From: Pyxidicoccus xibeiensis
GTDB lineage: Bacteria; Myxococcota; Myxococcia; Myxococcales; Myxococcaceae
NCBI RefSeq assembly: GCF_024198175.1
Contig: NZ_JAJVKV010000002.1
Coordinates: forward strand, 62,001-126,000
Length of the DNA stretch: 64,000 nt
Reading direction: 5' to 3'
Under the pieces are notes generated by a model that saw only the letters and a program-made list of their open reading frames with translations, searched no databases and had not been told where the DNA came from. Of the stretch, positions 35,060-43,896 are shown piece by piece. Position 1 is the first letter of the stretch. The number at the start of each line of letters is the position of its first letter. The position numbers and the translations under genes are program-made.

Positions 35060-38000
35060 CTACAGGCCCGGGAACGACCGTCCTTCGTCCACCGTGTTCG
35101 CGGGCCCCGGCTTCGCGGGCGCCGCGCCAGCACGGCACTGCTCCACCGCCTCGACGAGCCGGTCGATGTCCAGGGGCTTGGCGAGGTGTCGTTGGAAGCC
35201 GGCGCCGAGCGCCGCGGTCCGGGCCGAGCCTCCGACGAGCGCCGTGAAGGCGATGGCCGGGACGTCCCCCCCGCGCAGCGGGCCCAGCGCCCGCACCTTG
35301 CGGATGAGCGTATAGCCGTCCTCTCCGGGCATCGCGATGTCGCTCAGGAGGACATCGGGCCTGAGGTCCTCCACGAGCGCCAGGGCCTCCTCCGCGGACT
35401 CCGCCGTCCGGGCCTCCGCGCCCGCCAGCCTCAGCACCTCGGCCGCGGCCTCGCGGGTTCCCGGGTCGTCATCCACGACGAGGACCCGCAGGCCCGCCAG
35501 CCGCGAGGCGGCCTCCCTGCTCCGGGAGGGGACGCGGCCCCGGACCTGCTCCTCGGTGGAGGGGCTCCCGTCGCCGGCCGTGGCAGCGGGGCCGGACAGC
35601 AGGGGCAACTGCACCGTGAACGTCGCCCCCTGGTTCCTGCCCGGGCTCTCCGCCTGCACGCTCCCCTCGTGGAGCTCCACCAGGTGGCGGACGATGGCCA
35701 GCCCCAGGCCGAGCCCACCGAACACGCGGGTGTTGGAGCTGTCCTCCTGCATGAACCGGTCGAAGATGCGCGGCAGTGCCTCGGGCTCGATGCCGGCCCC
35801 CTTGTCGCTCACCTGGAGCCGCGCGTAGCCGCCCCGCCGCTCCAGCTTCACGCTCACCTGCTGCCCGTCGGGGGAGAACTTGATGGCGTTGCTGAGCAGG
35901 TTCCAGAAGATCTGCTGCAGCCGGGTCGGGTCTCCGGAGACCGGCCCGAGCGATGAATCCAGGAAGACCTCGAAGGAGACGGCCTTCTTGTCGGCCTGGG
36001 CGCTCACGCTCTCCAGCGCGGCCTGGACCACCGACGGAAGGTGGACGGTCTGCAGCTGCATCCGCATCTTGCCGGTGACGATGCGCGACACGTCGAGCAG
36101 GTCGTCGATGAGCTGCACCTGCAGCTTCGTGCCCCGCTCGATGGCCTCGCCCGCGCGCTTGAGCCGGGCCTCGTCCATGGGGCCGCGGCGCAGCAGCTGC
36201 GCCTGCATCAGCATGGTGGAGAGCGGGGTCCGCAGCTCGTGGGACAGGGTGGCCAGGAACTGGTCCTTCGCGCGGTTGGCCCGCTCCGCCTCCTCCTTCG
36301 CCTGCTGGGCCCGGGTGAGCAGCTCGGCGCGCTCCTGCTCCCGCTGCTGGCGCTCGGTGATGTCCTCGATGGCGAGCAGCAGCATGGGCACGCCCGTGCG
36401 GGAGTGGACGGAGCGCGCCGAGAGCGACATCCTCCTTCGCCCCAGCCGGGGGAAGACGTGCTCGAGCTCCAGCCCCTGCAGGGACGTGTTCCTGGCGAGC
36501 ATCTGCCCCAGCGAGGCCCGCAGCTCCGGCACGTCCCAGGCGCCTCCGCTCAGCTCGAAGACGGGCTTCGCCACCGTCTCCGCCGGCGAGCCACCGTAGG
36601 CCTGGAAGAAGGCGTGGTTCGCCGACAGGACGCGCATGTCCGCGTCGAGCACCATGAGCGGCACCTGCACGGCCTCCACGATGCCCGAGGCGTAGTCCCG
36701 CGCCCACTCCACCTGGCTGACGTGGTGCTTGAGCGCGTCGATGTCGACGAGCGACAGGATGGCGCCGTCGATGCGGTGGTCCGTCGTCTGGTAGGGCCGC
36801 AGGTGCATCCGGTACCAGCGGCCGGACCGGTCCTGCACCTCGAGCTCCCGCGCCAGGGCCGACTCCATCACCTCGGCGACCCGCGGGCCCAGGTCCGCCA
36901 CGTTGATGTTCAGCGTGATGTCCTCGAGCGGCCGCCCGACGTCGGAGGGCAGGACGTTCATGATGCTGCGCGCCTTCGGCGTGAAGCGCCGGATGCGCCG
37001 CTCGAGGTCCAGGATGACGACCGGGATGTCGACGGTGTTGAGCAGGTTGAGCAGGTCCCCGTTGACCTGGCTCATCTCTTGGTTGCGGCTGTGGAGCTCG
37101 TCGTTGACGGTGGTCAGCTCCTCGTTGGTGGACTGGAGCTCCTCCTTCGCCGTCTCGAGCTCCTCGTTGAGGCTCTGGAGCTCTTCATTGCTCGACACCA
37201 GCTCGCCATTGGCGAACGCGAGCTCGTCGTTGGTGCGGCCATGCTCCTCGAGCACGGAATGGAGGTAGTCCTTCATGGCGTCCAGCTCGAGCTTCAGCGC
37301 GGGGACGCGGTGGGACTCCTGGCCCTTCGCCTTGGGGGATGACGGCTTCGCCACGGGCTTCTTCCCCCGCTTCACGGGCAGGGGCACCTCTTCGAACGTC
37401 ACCAGGAAGAGGGGCTCGTTCTCCTCGAGCAACCCCGAGATGGGGACCACGACGATGTCACAGACGCGCGTGACGCCATTGGGGTCCACCTGCGCCCCCT
37501 GCATCCGGGAGGGGGCGTTCTTCTTCCGGGCCTGGGAGAGCGCCACGCGCAGCGGGGAGAGCAGCCCCTCACGCACCATCTTGAGGAGGTTGAGCTGGGG
37601 CTCTCCCGGCGCGGACTCGAGGTAGGGGCCGGTGTGGCCACGGAACTGGACGACCTCCAGCTTGTCGTTGACGACGACTCCCGGCGGCGCATACCGGCTC
37701 AGCAGCAAGCGGTCGACCCGCCTCGCCGCATCGGGCGCCGTCCGGGGGGGCTCGACGGAGACACGCCCGCCCACCGGCTTCTCGGCCGACGGAAACGTGG
37801 AGCCCCGGGTGAACCGGAGCCTGCTGGGGCCCTCCACCCGCGCGAGCAGCTTCTGGGCCTTGCTCGCCGGCGTGAAGAGCTGGCTGAACCCGGAGATGTT
37901 CTCCGTGCGCCCGAGCAGGAGGAAGCCCGGGGTGTTCAGGCAGTAGTGGAAGGTGGCCAGCACCCGCTTCTGCAGCTCGGGGGCGAAGTAGATGAAGACG

Positions 38001-39370
38001 TTGCGGCACGTCACCAGGTCCAGCTTGGAGAAGGGCGGGTCCCGGGCGAGGTCGTGCCGGACGAAGACACACAGCTCGCGCACCGCCTTGGAGATGCGGT
38101 AGCCCCCGTCGACCTTCGTGAAGAAGCGCACCCTCCGCTCCGGGCTCAGGTCTCCCAGCGCGCTCTCCGGGTACAGCCCGGCGCGGGCCTTCTCGATGGC
38201 CTGCGCGCTGATGTCCGACGCGAAGATCTGCACCGGATGCGCGCGCCGGGCCTCACCCAGGAACTCCAGGAGGGAGATGGCGAGCGAGTACACCTCTTCC
38301 CCGGTGGAGCACCCCGCGGACCACAGCCGCAGGGGCGCCCCGTCCGGCTTGTGCTCGAGCAGCACGGGAAAGACCTGCCGCTTCAGCGCCTCGAAGGCCT
38401 CGGGGTCCCGGAAGAAGGACGTGACGTGGATGAGGACGTCCTCATAGAGCGCCCGGGCCTCGTCGGGGCTCTGCTCGAGGAGCTTCACGTAGTCCCGCAG
38501 CCCCTCCACGCGGTGGAGCGCCATCCGGCGGGCCAGCCGCCGCTGCACGGTGGCCGGCTTGTATTCGCTGAAGTCGACCCCGACGGCGCTCCGCACCAGG
38601 GCGAACAGTCGCGCGCGCAGCGCGTCGTCATCCTCTGGGAGGCGGGGAGGCGTCTTCCCGGCCGTGGTGACATAGCCATGCTGGCTCAGTCGCACGAGCT
38701 CCTGGGCGAGCTGCGGCAGCTCCAGGCAGCGGTCCACGACGCCGGCCTGGACGGCGCTCTGGGGCATCTCCCCGAACTTCGCCGAGCGGGGGGACTGCGC
38801 GAGCGTGATGCCGCTCTGCTCTCGGATGGCCCTGAGCCCTTCGGTACCATCCGAGGCGGTCCCCGAGAGGATGACGCCGATGGCGCGGCTGCCGCGCGTG
38901 GCGGCGAGCGAGCGCAGGAAGATGTCGACCGGCAGGTGCGCCTTGCGAGGCTCGTCCACGCGCGTGCGCAGGGTGAGCACGTCGCCCGAGACCTCCATGT
39001 CCTCACCGGGCGGGATGACGTAGACGTGGTCGGGCTTCAGGCGCATCCCGTCCCCGGCCTGGGTGACCGGCATCGGCGTCGCCCGGCCCAGCGCCTCGCT
39101 CAGGAAGCTGGTGTGTGTGGCGGACAGGTGCTGGATGAGGACGAAGGCCATCCCCGTATCGGGCGGGAGTTGCTCAAGCAACTGGGTGAATGCCTCGAGT
39201 CCACCCGCTGACGCCCCGATTCCCACCACCGGGAAGGACGTGCCGGGAGTTCGCCTGGGGGGGCGGGCCGGGGGCCGCTTGGGCGCCGCCCGGGAGGCAG
39301 CGGCGGAGCGCCGCAGCCTGTCGGGGCGGCGCCTGCTCGTCTGCTTTTTCACTGACGCTCCCATTCCCAA
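35060..39370 (-). CDS. CheB-CheR-PAS-histidine kinase-receiver fusion
   Basis: A 1436-aa signalling protein. Residues 1-42 are a basic linker. A CheB methylesterase domain spans about 45-235, with triad S54 in VGIGASAGG, H81 in LIQHLS and D174 in SGTASDGTEG. A CheR methyltransferase follows at about 240-510, including RLWSAGCSTGEEVYSLAISL. A long coiled coil comes next (ELQSLNEELETAKEELQSTN and neighbours), then two PAS-like regions, then a histidine kinase (TLSHELRTP around residue 1043, GGLGLGLAIVRHLVELHEGS) and a C-terminal receiver (VLVVDDDPGTREAAAEVLRL, phospho-Asp in LLSDIAMP). This layout is well known in myxobacteria and other deltaproteobacteria. It is a stand-alone system with no separate chemoreceptor gene near it. 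Confidence 0.95.
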   Translation of the reverse strand: MGMGASVKKQTSRRRPDRLRRSAAASRAAPKRPPARPPRRTPGTSFPVVGIGASAGGLEAFTQLLEQLPPDTGMAFVLIQHLSATHTSFLSEALGRATPMPVTQAGDGMRLKPDHVYVIPPGEDMEVSGDVLTLRTRVDEPRKAHLPVDIFLRSLAATRGSRAIGVILSGTASDGTEGLRAIREQSGITLAQSPRSAKFGEMPQSAVQAGVVDRCLELPQLAQELVRLSQHGYVTTAGKTPPRLPEDDDALRARLFALVRSAVGVDFSEYKPATVQRRLARRMALHRVEGLRDYVKLLEQSPDEARALYEDVLIHVTSFFRDPEAFEALKRQVFPVLLEHKPDGAPLRLWSAGCSTGEEVYSLAISLLEFLGEARRAHPVQIFASDISAQAIEKARAGLYPESALGDLSPERRVRFFTKVDGGYRISKAVRELCVFVRHDLARDPPFSKLDLVTCRNVFIYFAPELQKRVLATFHYCLNTPGFLLLGRTENISGFSQLFTPASKAQKLLARVEGPSRLRFTRGSTFPSAEKPVGGRVSVEPPRTAPDAARRVDRLLLSRYAPPGVVVNDKLEVVQFRGHTGPYLESAPGEPQLNLLKMVREGLLSPLRVALSQARKKNAPSRMQGAQVDPNGVTRVCDIVVVPISGLLEENEPLFLVTFEEVPLPVKRGKKPVAKPSSPKAKGQESHRVPALKLELDAMKDYLHSVLEEHGRTNDELAFANGELVSSNEELQSLNEELETAKEELQSTNEELTTVNDELHSRNQEMSQVNGDLLNLLNTVDIPVVILDLERRIRRFTPKARSIMNVLPSDVGRPLEDITLNINVADLGPRVAEVMESALARELEVQDRSGRWYRMHLRPYQTTDHRIDGAILSLVDIDALKHHVSQVEWARDYASGIVEAVQVPLMVLDADMRVLSANHAFFQAYGGSPAETVAKPVFELSGGAWDVPELRASLGQMLARNTSLQGLELEHVFPRLGRRRMSLSARSVHSRTGVPMLLLAIEDITERQQREQERAELLTRAQQAKEEAERANRAKDQFLATLSHELRTPLSTMLMQAQLLRRGPMDEARLKRAGEAIERGTKLQVQLIDDLLDVSRIVTGKMRMQLQTVHLPSVVQAALESVSAQADKKAVSFEVFLDSSLGPVSGDPTRLQQIFWNLLSNAIKFSPDGQQVSVKLERRGGYARLQVSDKGAGIEPEALPRIFDRFMQEDSSNTRVFGGLGLGLAIVRHLVELHEGSVQAESPGRNQGATFTVQLPLLSGPAATAGDGSPSTEEQVRGRVPSRSREAASRLAGLRVLVVDDDPGTREAAAEVLRLAGAEARTAESAEEALALVEDLRPDVLLSDIAMPGEDGYTLIRKVRALGPLRGGDVPAIAFTALVGGSARTAALGAGFQRHLAKPLDIDRLVEAVEQCRAGAAPAKPGPANTVDEGRSFPGL

Positions 39371-39584
39371 AGGCCCTTCCGCGAACGCGTACCCTGGGCC
39401 GTTGGCGAGGCTTCGTCAGTGCTTCGTAGATCAATGACCCTGGGCCTTAAGTCATGAACAGTCAATGGCTCCGGCGGAAGCGCGGGGAGACCGACCCGCT
39501 TGGACGAGCCCAGGCTGGCCTGGAAGACCTCCTGCGGCCGGACGCTGCGTCGGCCAGGCAGGGTTGCGCTCCTGCGCTGCTCGC

Positions 39585-40829
39585 TCAAGAGATGGCGCGC
39601 GACGGGCCCAGCGGACGCCCCGCGAGCGAGCCCGGGTCCACCGCACGCTGCTCGACCTGGAAGTCCGGCAGCGCGCGGAACAGCAGCCACTCCCCGCTGC
39701 GCAGCGGACCCTTCACCAGCTGTCCGGTATCCAATAGCTGGCGGCCCAGCGGCCCCGAGGTGTCGCCGAGCAGGTGCTCGAGGTGGAGTCGCTCCAGCCG
39801 CCCGTCGTCCAGCCTCACCTCTCCTTCCACCTGGACGCGGTCGTCATCGAGGAAGACGCGCGACGCGCCCTCCACCCGGCCATAGGAGTTGTCCGCGAGG
39901 AGCAGCTCGAAGGCCCCGTCGACCAGCAGCGAGGGACAGTCCCCACTGGGGGTGTGCCCCACGACGACGCGGTGGATGCCCGAGCGCGCGAGCGTTTCGA
40001 TGAGGCCTGGCGACGGCAGGGTGGGGTGGTTGCGCTCGTTGGCCATGCGTCCGTACACGACGCTGGCGGTGTTGATGCGCTTGCCCGGGGTGGGCGCCTG
40101 ATAGGCGATGACGGGCTCCCAGGCCGGGCGGCCGTCCGCGTCGTAGCGCTCCTCGGCGAAGGCCGTGAGTTGCTCGCGATACCACCCGTTGAGGGTCTCG
40201 CTCCAGGCGTCCACGCCCTCCACGCGCTCCCGGGACGGCACCGCTCCCAGGCTGTCCTCGTGCAGCCCGCCGTGGAGGAAGAGCGTGTTGCCGATGCGGT
40301 GGGTCAGCTGGCACGCGGAGAGGTAGTCGCGCAGCTCGCCGCCGGGACCGAGGTCCGCGAGGTAGCTGTCCACCACGTCCTCGTCGCTCACGGCGTCGCC
40401 CGAGCGGGCCAGCTCCGCCTTGCGGAAGTCGAAGGCGCCGCGTGCGCCCATGGAGTTCTCGAAAATCCACCGGAGCAGCACGGGCCGGGGGGCGCTGCGC
40501 ACCTCCGGGGGCGTGCGGGCCAGCGGGTGGCCGCGCAGCTCGCGCACCAGCCGCAGCTTGTTGATGTCGCGGTTGCCCGCGAGCAGCACCACCTGCGAGG
40601 GCTGCCGGCGCCGGGCCTCCAGGAGCGTGCGCACCACGCGCCGCCCGTCGGGCCCCCGGTCGATGGCGTCGCCCCCGTAGACGAAGGTCGCGCCGGGCCG
40701 GACCACCAGGCGCTCCCCGTCCTCCAGCGACACGAGCGGGTTGTCCTCACAGAAGCCGGTCAGCTTCTGCCAGATGCCCTCCACGTCGGTGAGGTAGGCG
40801 ACGGAGGGGATGGGCGTCGACATGGGCAT
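39585..40829 (-). CDS. metallophosphoesterase (calcineurin-like)
   Basis: A 414-aa protein with the full calcineurin-like phosphoesterase motif set: D15 in YLTDVEG, GGDAIDRGPDG (52-62), GNRD (85-88), FLHGGLHE, and VVGHTPSGDCPS. The spacing and the large C-terminal part point to a protein phosphatase or nucleotide phosphatase-type enzyme of the Ser/Thr phosphatase-like class. No signal peptide is visible. It starts 3 bp after a lipoprotein gene, so both are probably one transcript. The substrate is unknown. Confidence 0.86.
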   Translation of the reverse strand: MPMSTPIPSVAYLTDVEGIWQKLTGFCEDNPLVSLEDGERLVVRPGATFVYGGDAIDRGPDGRRVVRTLLEARRRQPSQVVLLAGNRDINKLRLVRELRGHPLARTPPEVRSAPRPVLLRWIFENSMGARGAFDFRKAELARSGDAVSDEDVVDSYLADLGPGGELRDYLSACQLTHRIGNTLFLHGGLHEDSLGAVPSRERVEGVDAWSETLNGWYREQLTAFAEERYDADGRPAWEPVIAYQAPTPGKRINTASVVYGRMANERNHPTLPSPGLIETLARSGIHRVVVGHTPSGDCPSLLVDGAFELLLADNSYGRVEGASRVFLDDDRVQVEGEVRLDDGRLERLHLEHLLGDTSGPLGRQLLDTGQLVKGPLRSGEWLLFRALPDFQVEQRAVDPGSLAGRPLGPSRAIS

Positions 40830-40832
40830 GCG

Positions 40833-41042
40833 TCAGAAGTCGTCGAAGAAGCACCCGCGCAGCTCGCCCGAGCGCGCGGCGCCCCCGCAGTAGGGAGAGG
40901 CCTTGACGTTGATGGGCTGGCCCTCGAGCACGAGCTGCCTGGAGACGGGACACTCCGGGGAGTCCACGTCCTCGGGCTCATCCGTGTCCTCCCCGCAGGC
41001 GCACAGCAGGAGTCCGGCCATCAGGTAGCTCAGCGGTCGCAT
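40833..41042 (-). CDS. small predicted lipoprotein
   Basis: A 69-aa protein from ATG 41042. The N-terminus MRPLSYLMAGLLLCACGEDT has a hydrophobic core and an LCAC lipobox; the mature part is acidic at first, then has three cysteines (SPECPVSRQL, ASPYCGGAA, LRGCFFDDF). It lies just upstream of the metallophosphoesterase gene on the same strand. No function can be given. Confidence 0.65.
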   Translation of the reverse strand: MRPLSYLMAGLLLCACGEDTDEPEDVDSPECPVSRQLVLEGQPINVKASPYCGGAARSGELRGCFFDDF

Positions 41043-41155
41043 GAGGCCATCATGCCTCACCGCCTGGGGGAGGTGGCCAGTCCTGCGTCATGACCGAGCC
41101 ATGACCGACAGATGGAGCCCGGGGCAGCCGTGCCGCCCCGGGCCCAGGGCAATGC

Positions 41156-41467
41156 TCAGTCGTAGGGACAGATGGTGGGACTGCCGTGGCCGGCACAGAC
41201 GTTGCGCTCGATGCAGTAGCCGCCGTCGGGCGTCGAGAACGCGAACATGATGATGCCGTCACTGCAGGGCACGTACATCGACCAGACGCGGCAGTAGTAG
41301 GTGGGGTCGCAGTCGGGGTACTGCTGCGCGGTGACGGTGTCGACCTGGGGTGACGTGGTCACCGTCTCCTGTGCGCCCATGTCCTCGGGCGCACCGCCGC
41401 AGCCGGCGAGCAGCAGCGTCGCGCAGAGCGCGGCGAGGGACGTCGTACGAAACGAGAGACTTCTCAT
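41156..41467 (-). CDS. small Cys-rich predicted lipoprotein
   Basis: A 103-aa protein. AGGAGG stands seven bases before ATG 41467, which I prefer over the ATG at 41470. The signal ends in a lipobox (ATLLLAGC), then an acidic linker, then a Cys-rich C-terminal domain: YPDCDPTYYCRVWSMYVPCS, then GGYCIERNVCAGHGSPTICP. Six or more Cys suggest a disulphide-bonded small domain on the cell surface. Divergent from the metzincin gene. Confidence 0.78.
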   Translation of the reverse strand: MRSLSFRTTSLAALCATLLLAGCGGAPEDMGAQETVTTSPQVDTVTAQQYPDCDPTYYCRVWSMYVPCSDGIIMFAFSTPDGGYCIERNVCAGHGSPTICPYD

Positions 41468-41535
41468 CATCGTTCCTCCTGTAGGGGCCATCCGGCGCGC
41501 CGCTCGCGCGCCATCTCCCAGTTTCCATCACTCGT

Positions 41536-41549
41536 GTTGCAGGTGCAAC
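41536..41549. promoter_or_regulatory. short inverted repeat between divergent lipoprotein genes
   Basis: GTTGCA-GG-TGCAAC, perfect arms, in the 209-bp gap between the small lipoprotein and the metzincin gene. A possible operator for either. Confidence 0.3.
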
Positions 41550-41676
41550 GAGGCCAGGCGTCTCCCGAGGCACGCCAGGAATTCGGCGGATTCCTCAGGA
41601 AGAAATCCAATCCCCCCCGTTCATGGGTCGGCACGTGCGCGCACTGCCCCAACACCCAGTCCCTAGAGGGGGATAC

Positions 41677-43170
41677 ATGTCAGCGTTTCGAAAGACCGTC
41701 GCGGCCTCGGTGGCCGTCGTCGGATTGAATGGTTGTGTCTACGGCTACGTGAACGACGCCTCGACGGGCAGCGCCATCCAGGACGTGACGGTCACCGTCG
41801 CCTCCGGCTCCTGCTCGGGCAGCGGCTGCGCCACGCCCATCATCCAGAAGAGCGACTCGGCCGGTCTGTTCGTCTTCGACGCCTACGGCGACCGCCACGG
41901 CGAGGACCAGGTGCAGATCATCACGCCCGCATCCGGCCAGGAGGCGATGCGGCTGCTCTACACCCGCTCGGGGTACCGCTCCGTCAACGTCTACCACAAG
42001 CCGAAGTACGAGGAGGTCACCCAGGACGGGAAGAACTACCTCATCTCGGGCGTGCAGGCGGTCTACCTGTGCGCGCTGACCGCCGTCGACTCCGACGCGG
42101 ACGGCATCTGTGACGCCGCGGAGAGCCGCTACGGCACCAGCCCCACGAACAGCGACACGGACGGCGACAACCTCAGCGACTTCGCCGAGCTGTATGGCTA
42201 TGGCGGCGTCGACCTGCGCTACTTCGGCGCCAACCCGAAGAAGAAGGACGTCTTCGTCGAGCTCGACTACTACCCGAACCTCAAGCCCATCCAGGCCGCG
42301 CTGGACCGCGTCACGGCGGCCTTCGCCGCGGCGCCGGTGGGCAACCCGGACGGCTCCACGGGCATCGCGCTGCACCTGGTGCTGGACCAGCAGATCGCCA
42401 CCGCCGACGCCGACATGAACCTGAGCCCGGCCTGGACGGACTTCGACGTCATCAAGGCCAAGTACTTCGCCTCGCGCCGCGCGCCGTTCTTCCACTACGC
42501 CCTGTTCGCCAACCAGTACGACAGCAACGGCTCCAGCGGCCTGTCGCGCGGCGTCCCCGGCCATGACTTCATGGTGACGCTGGGCACCTGGGGCACCCCG
42601 GGTGGCACCGAGCAGCAGCAGGCCGGCACCCTCATGCACGAGCTGGGGCACAACATCGGCCTGCAGCACGGCGGCAACGAGGGCATGAACTACAAGGCCA
42701 ACTACCTGAGCCTCATGTCCTACTCGTACCAGCTGCGCGGCCTGCGCGTGGACGAGGTGGACGGGGTGCTCGACTACTCGCGCGTGCGCGTCGCCTCGGC
42801 GAGCGAGCTGTCCGTCAGTGAGATCTCCGCCTTCGCCCCCGCCGGGACGACGACGGAGGCGGACCTGTCGCGCTACGGCGTGCGCATCGGCACCGCCCTG
42901 CGCATCGGCGCCGCGCATGCCAACCTCGACTTCAACGGCAACAACGTCATCCAGGCCAGCCCCTTCGCCCAGGACCTCAACAACGACGGCGACACGGTGG
43001 ACCTCATCAGCGCGTCGCAGAACGACTGGCTGGCCCTCGTCTATGACGGCGCGGGCAGCATCGGCGACCCCTTCCTGGGCGCCTCCGCCAGCCTGAAGCG
43101 CGCGCAGCCGTTCATGGTCGTCCCCGAGCGGACCGAGCCCTGCATCACCGAGCACGAGCACCGCCGGTAG
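41677..43170 (+). CDS. metzincin-type metalloprotease lipoprotein
   Basis: A 497-aa protein from ATG 41677 (ribosome site AGAGGGGG). The N-terminus is a lipoprotein signal ending VVGLNGC. The first domain looks like a carboxypeptidase-regulatory-like beta fold (YGYVNDASTGSAIQDVTVTV). Next come two calcium-type repeats (DSDADGICDAAE and DTDGDNLSDFAE). The catalytic part has HELGHNIGLQH with H321, E322, H325 and H331, and a Met-turn near M347 (LSLMSYSYQ). The layout fits an outer-surface zinc protease. It could act on peptides or cell-wall debris; the substrate is unknown. Confidence 0.88.
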   Translation: MSAFRKTVAASVAVVGLNGCVYGYVNDASTGSAIQDVTVTVASGSCSGSGCATPIIQKSDSAGLFVFDAYGDRHGEDQVQIITPASGQEAMRLLYTRSGYRSVNVYHKPKYEEVTQDGKNYLISGVQAVYLCALTAVDSDADGICDAAESRYGTSPTNSDTDGDNLSDFAELYGYGGVDLRYFGANPKKKDVFVELDYYPNLKPIQAALDRVTAAFAAAPVGNPDGSTGIALHLVLDQQIATADADMNLSPAWTDFDVIKAKYFASRRAPFFHYALFANQYDSNGSSGLSRGVPGHDFMVTLGTWGTPGGTEQQQAGTLMHELGHNIGLQHGGNEGMNYKANYLSLMSYSYQLRGLRVDEVDGVLDYSRVRVASASELSVSEISAFAPAGTTTEADLSRYGVRIGTALRIGAAHANLDFNGNNVIQASPFAQDLNNDGDTVDLISASQNDWLALVYDGAGSIGDPFLGASASLKRAQPFMVVPERTEPCITEHEHRR

Positions 43171-43191
43171 TCGTTAGTCCCTTGCAAATGC

Positions 43192-43219
43192 GACCGCTCG
43201 GTCATATGACCGGGCGGTC
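43192..43219. promoter_or_regulatory. 28-bp inverted repeat, likely operator of the TetR-SDR operon
   Basis: GACCGCTCGGTCAT is followed directly by ATGACCGGGCGGTC; the arms are inverse with one mismatch. It ends 2 bp before the TetR start codon, so binding would block the promoter or ribosome site. This is the usual pattern of TetR autorepression. Confidence 0.75.
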
Positions 43220-43221
43220 AC

Positions 43222-43896
43222 ATGCCCAAGGACACCTTCTTCCGACTGCCCGACGAGCGCAGGGCCCGGCTCGTGCACGAGGCCATCTCCGAGTTCGCGG
43301 ACCGGAGCTACACCGAGGCCTCGCTGTCCCAGATTGCGCGCCGTGCGCGCATCCCGAAGGGCAGCATGTACCAGTACTTCGAGGACAAGCTCGACCTGTA
43401 CCGCTGGCTGCTCACGGAGGAGGCGCCGCGCCGCAAGCGTGAGTTCGTGGGCGCCGCCGCGAGCGCCGGGGGCGACTTCTGGGAGCGCCTGGAGACCTTC
43501 ATCGAGCGGGGCATGGCGTTCCTCGTCGAGCACCCGCACCTGGCCCGCCTGTCCGCGGCGGCCGCCGCTCCCACCGCCCTCGTGGAGGTGCGTGGCCTGT
43601 ACAAGGCCATCTGCGAGGCCGGCCTGGTGGAGCTGCGCGCCGTGCTGGAGGAGGGGGCCGCGAGCGGTGCCCTCCACGCACCGGACCTGGATGTCGCCAC
43701 GCGCCTGGTCGCCACGGTCATCGGCCCCGGGCTGACGGACCTGGTGCTCCAGGAGCTCGGGGCGGAGCTCCACGAGGTGCTCGCCTCGGATGCCCTGCGA
43801 AAGCGGCTCAACTCCAGGCGCCGTCGCGCCCTGGCACACCAGGCGGTCCTCTTCATCCGGGGCGGCCTGGGCACTCCCGAAAGGAAACGCGCATGA
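43222..43896 (+). CDS. TetR/AcrR-family regulator of the SDR operon
   Basis: A 224-aa regulator. The N-terminal helix-turn-helix is LSQIARRARIPKGSMYQYFE, followed by DKLDLYRWLL, the standard TetR pattern. The helical ligand domain follows and ends in GLGTPERKRA. It overlaps the SDR gene by 4 bp (ATGA), so the two are one transcript. The inverted repeat immediately before its start suggests it represses itself and the dehydrogenase, released by an unknown ligand that the dehydrogenase may process. Confidence 0.93.
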   Translation: MPKDTFFRLPDERRARLVHEAISEFADRSYTEASLSQIARRARIPKGSMYQYFEDKLDLYRWLLTEEAPRRKREFVGAAASAGGDFWERLETFIERGMAFLVEHPHLARLSAAAAAPTALVEVRGLYKAICEAGLVELRAVLEEGAASGALHAPDLDVATRLVATVIGPGLTDLVLQELGAELHEVLASDALRKRLNSRRRRALAHQAVLFIRGGLGTPERKRA

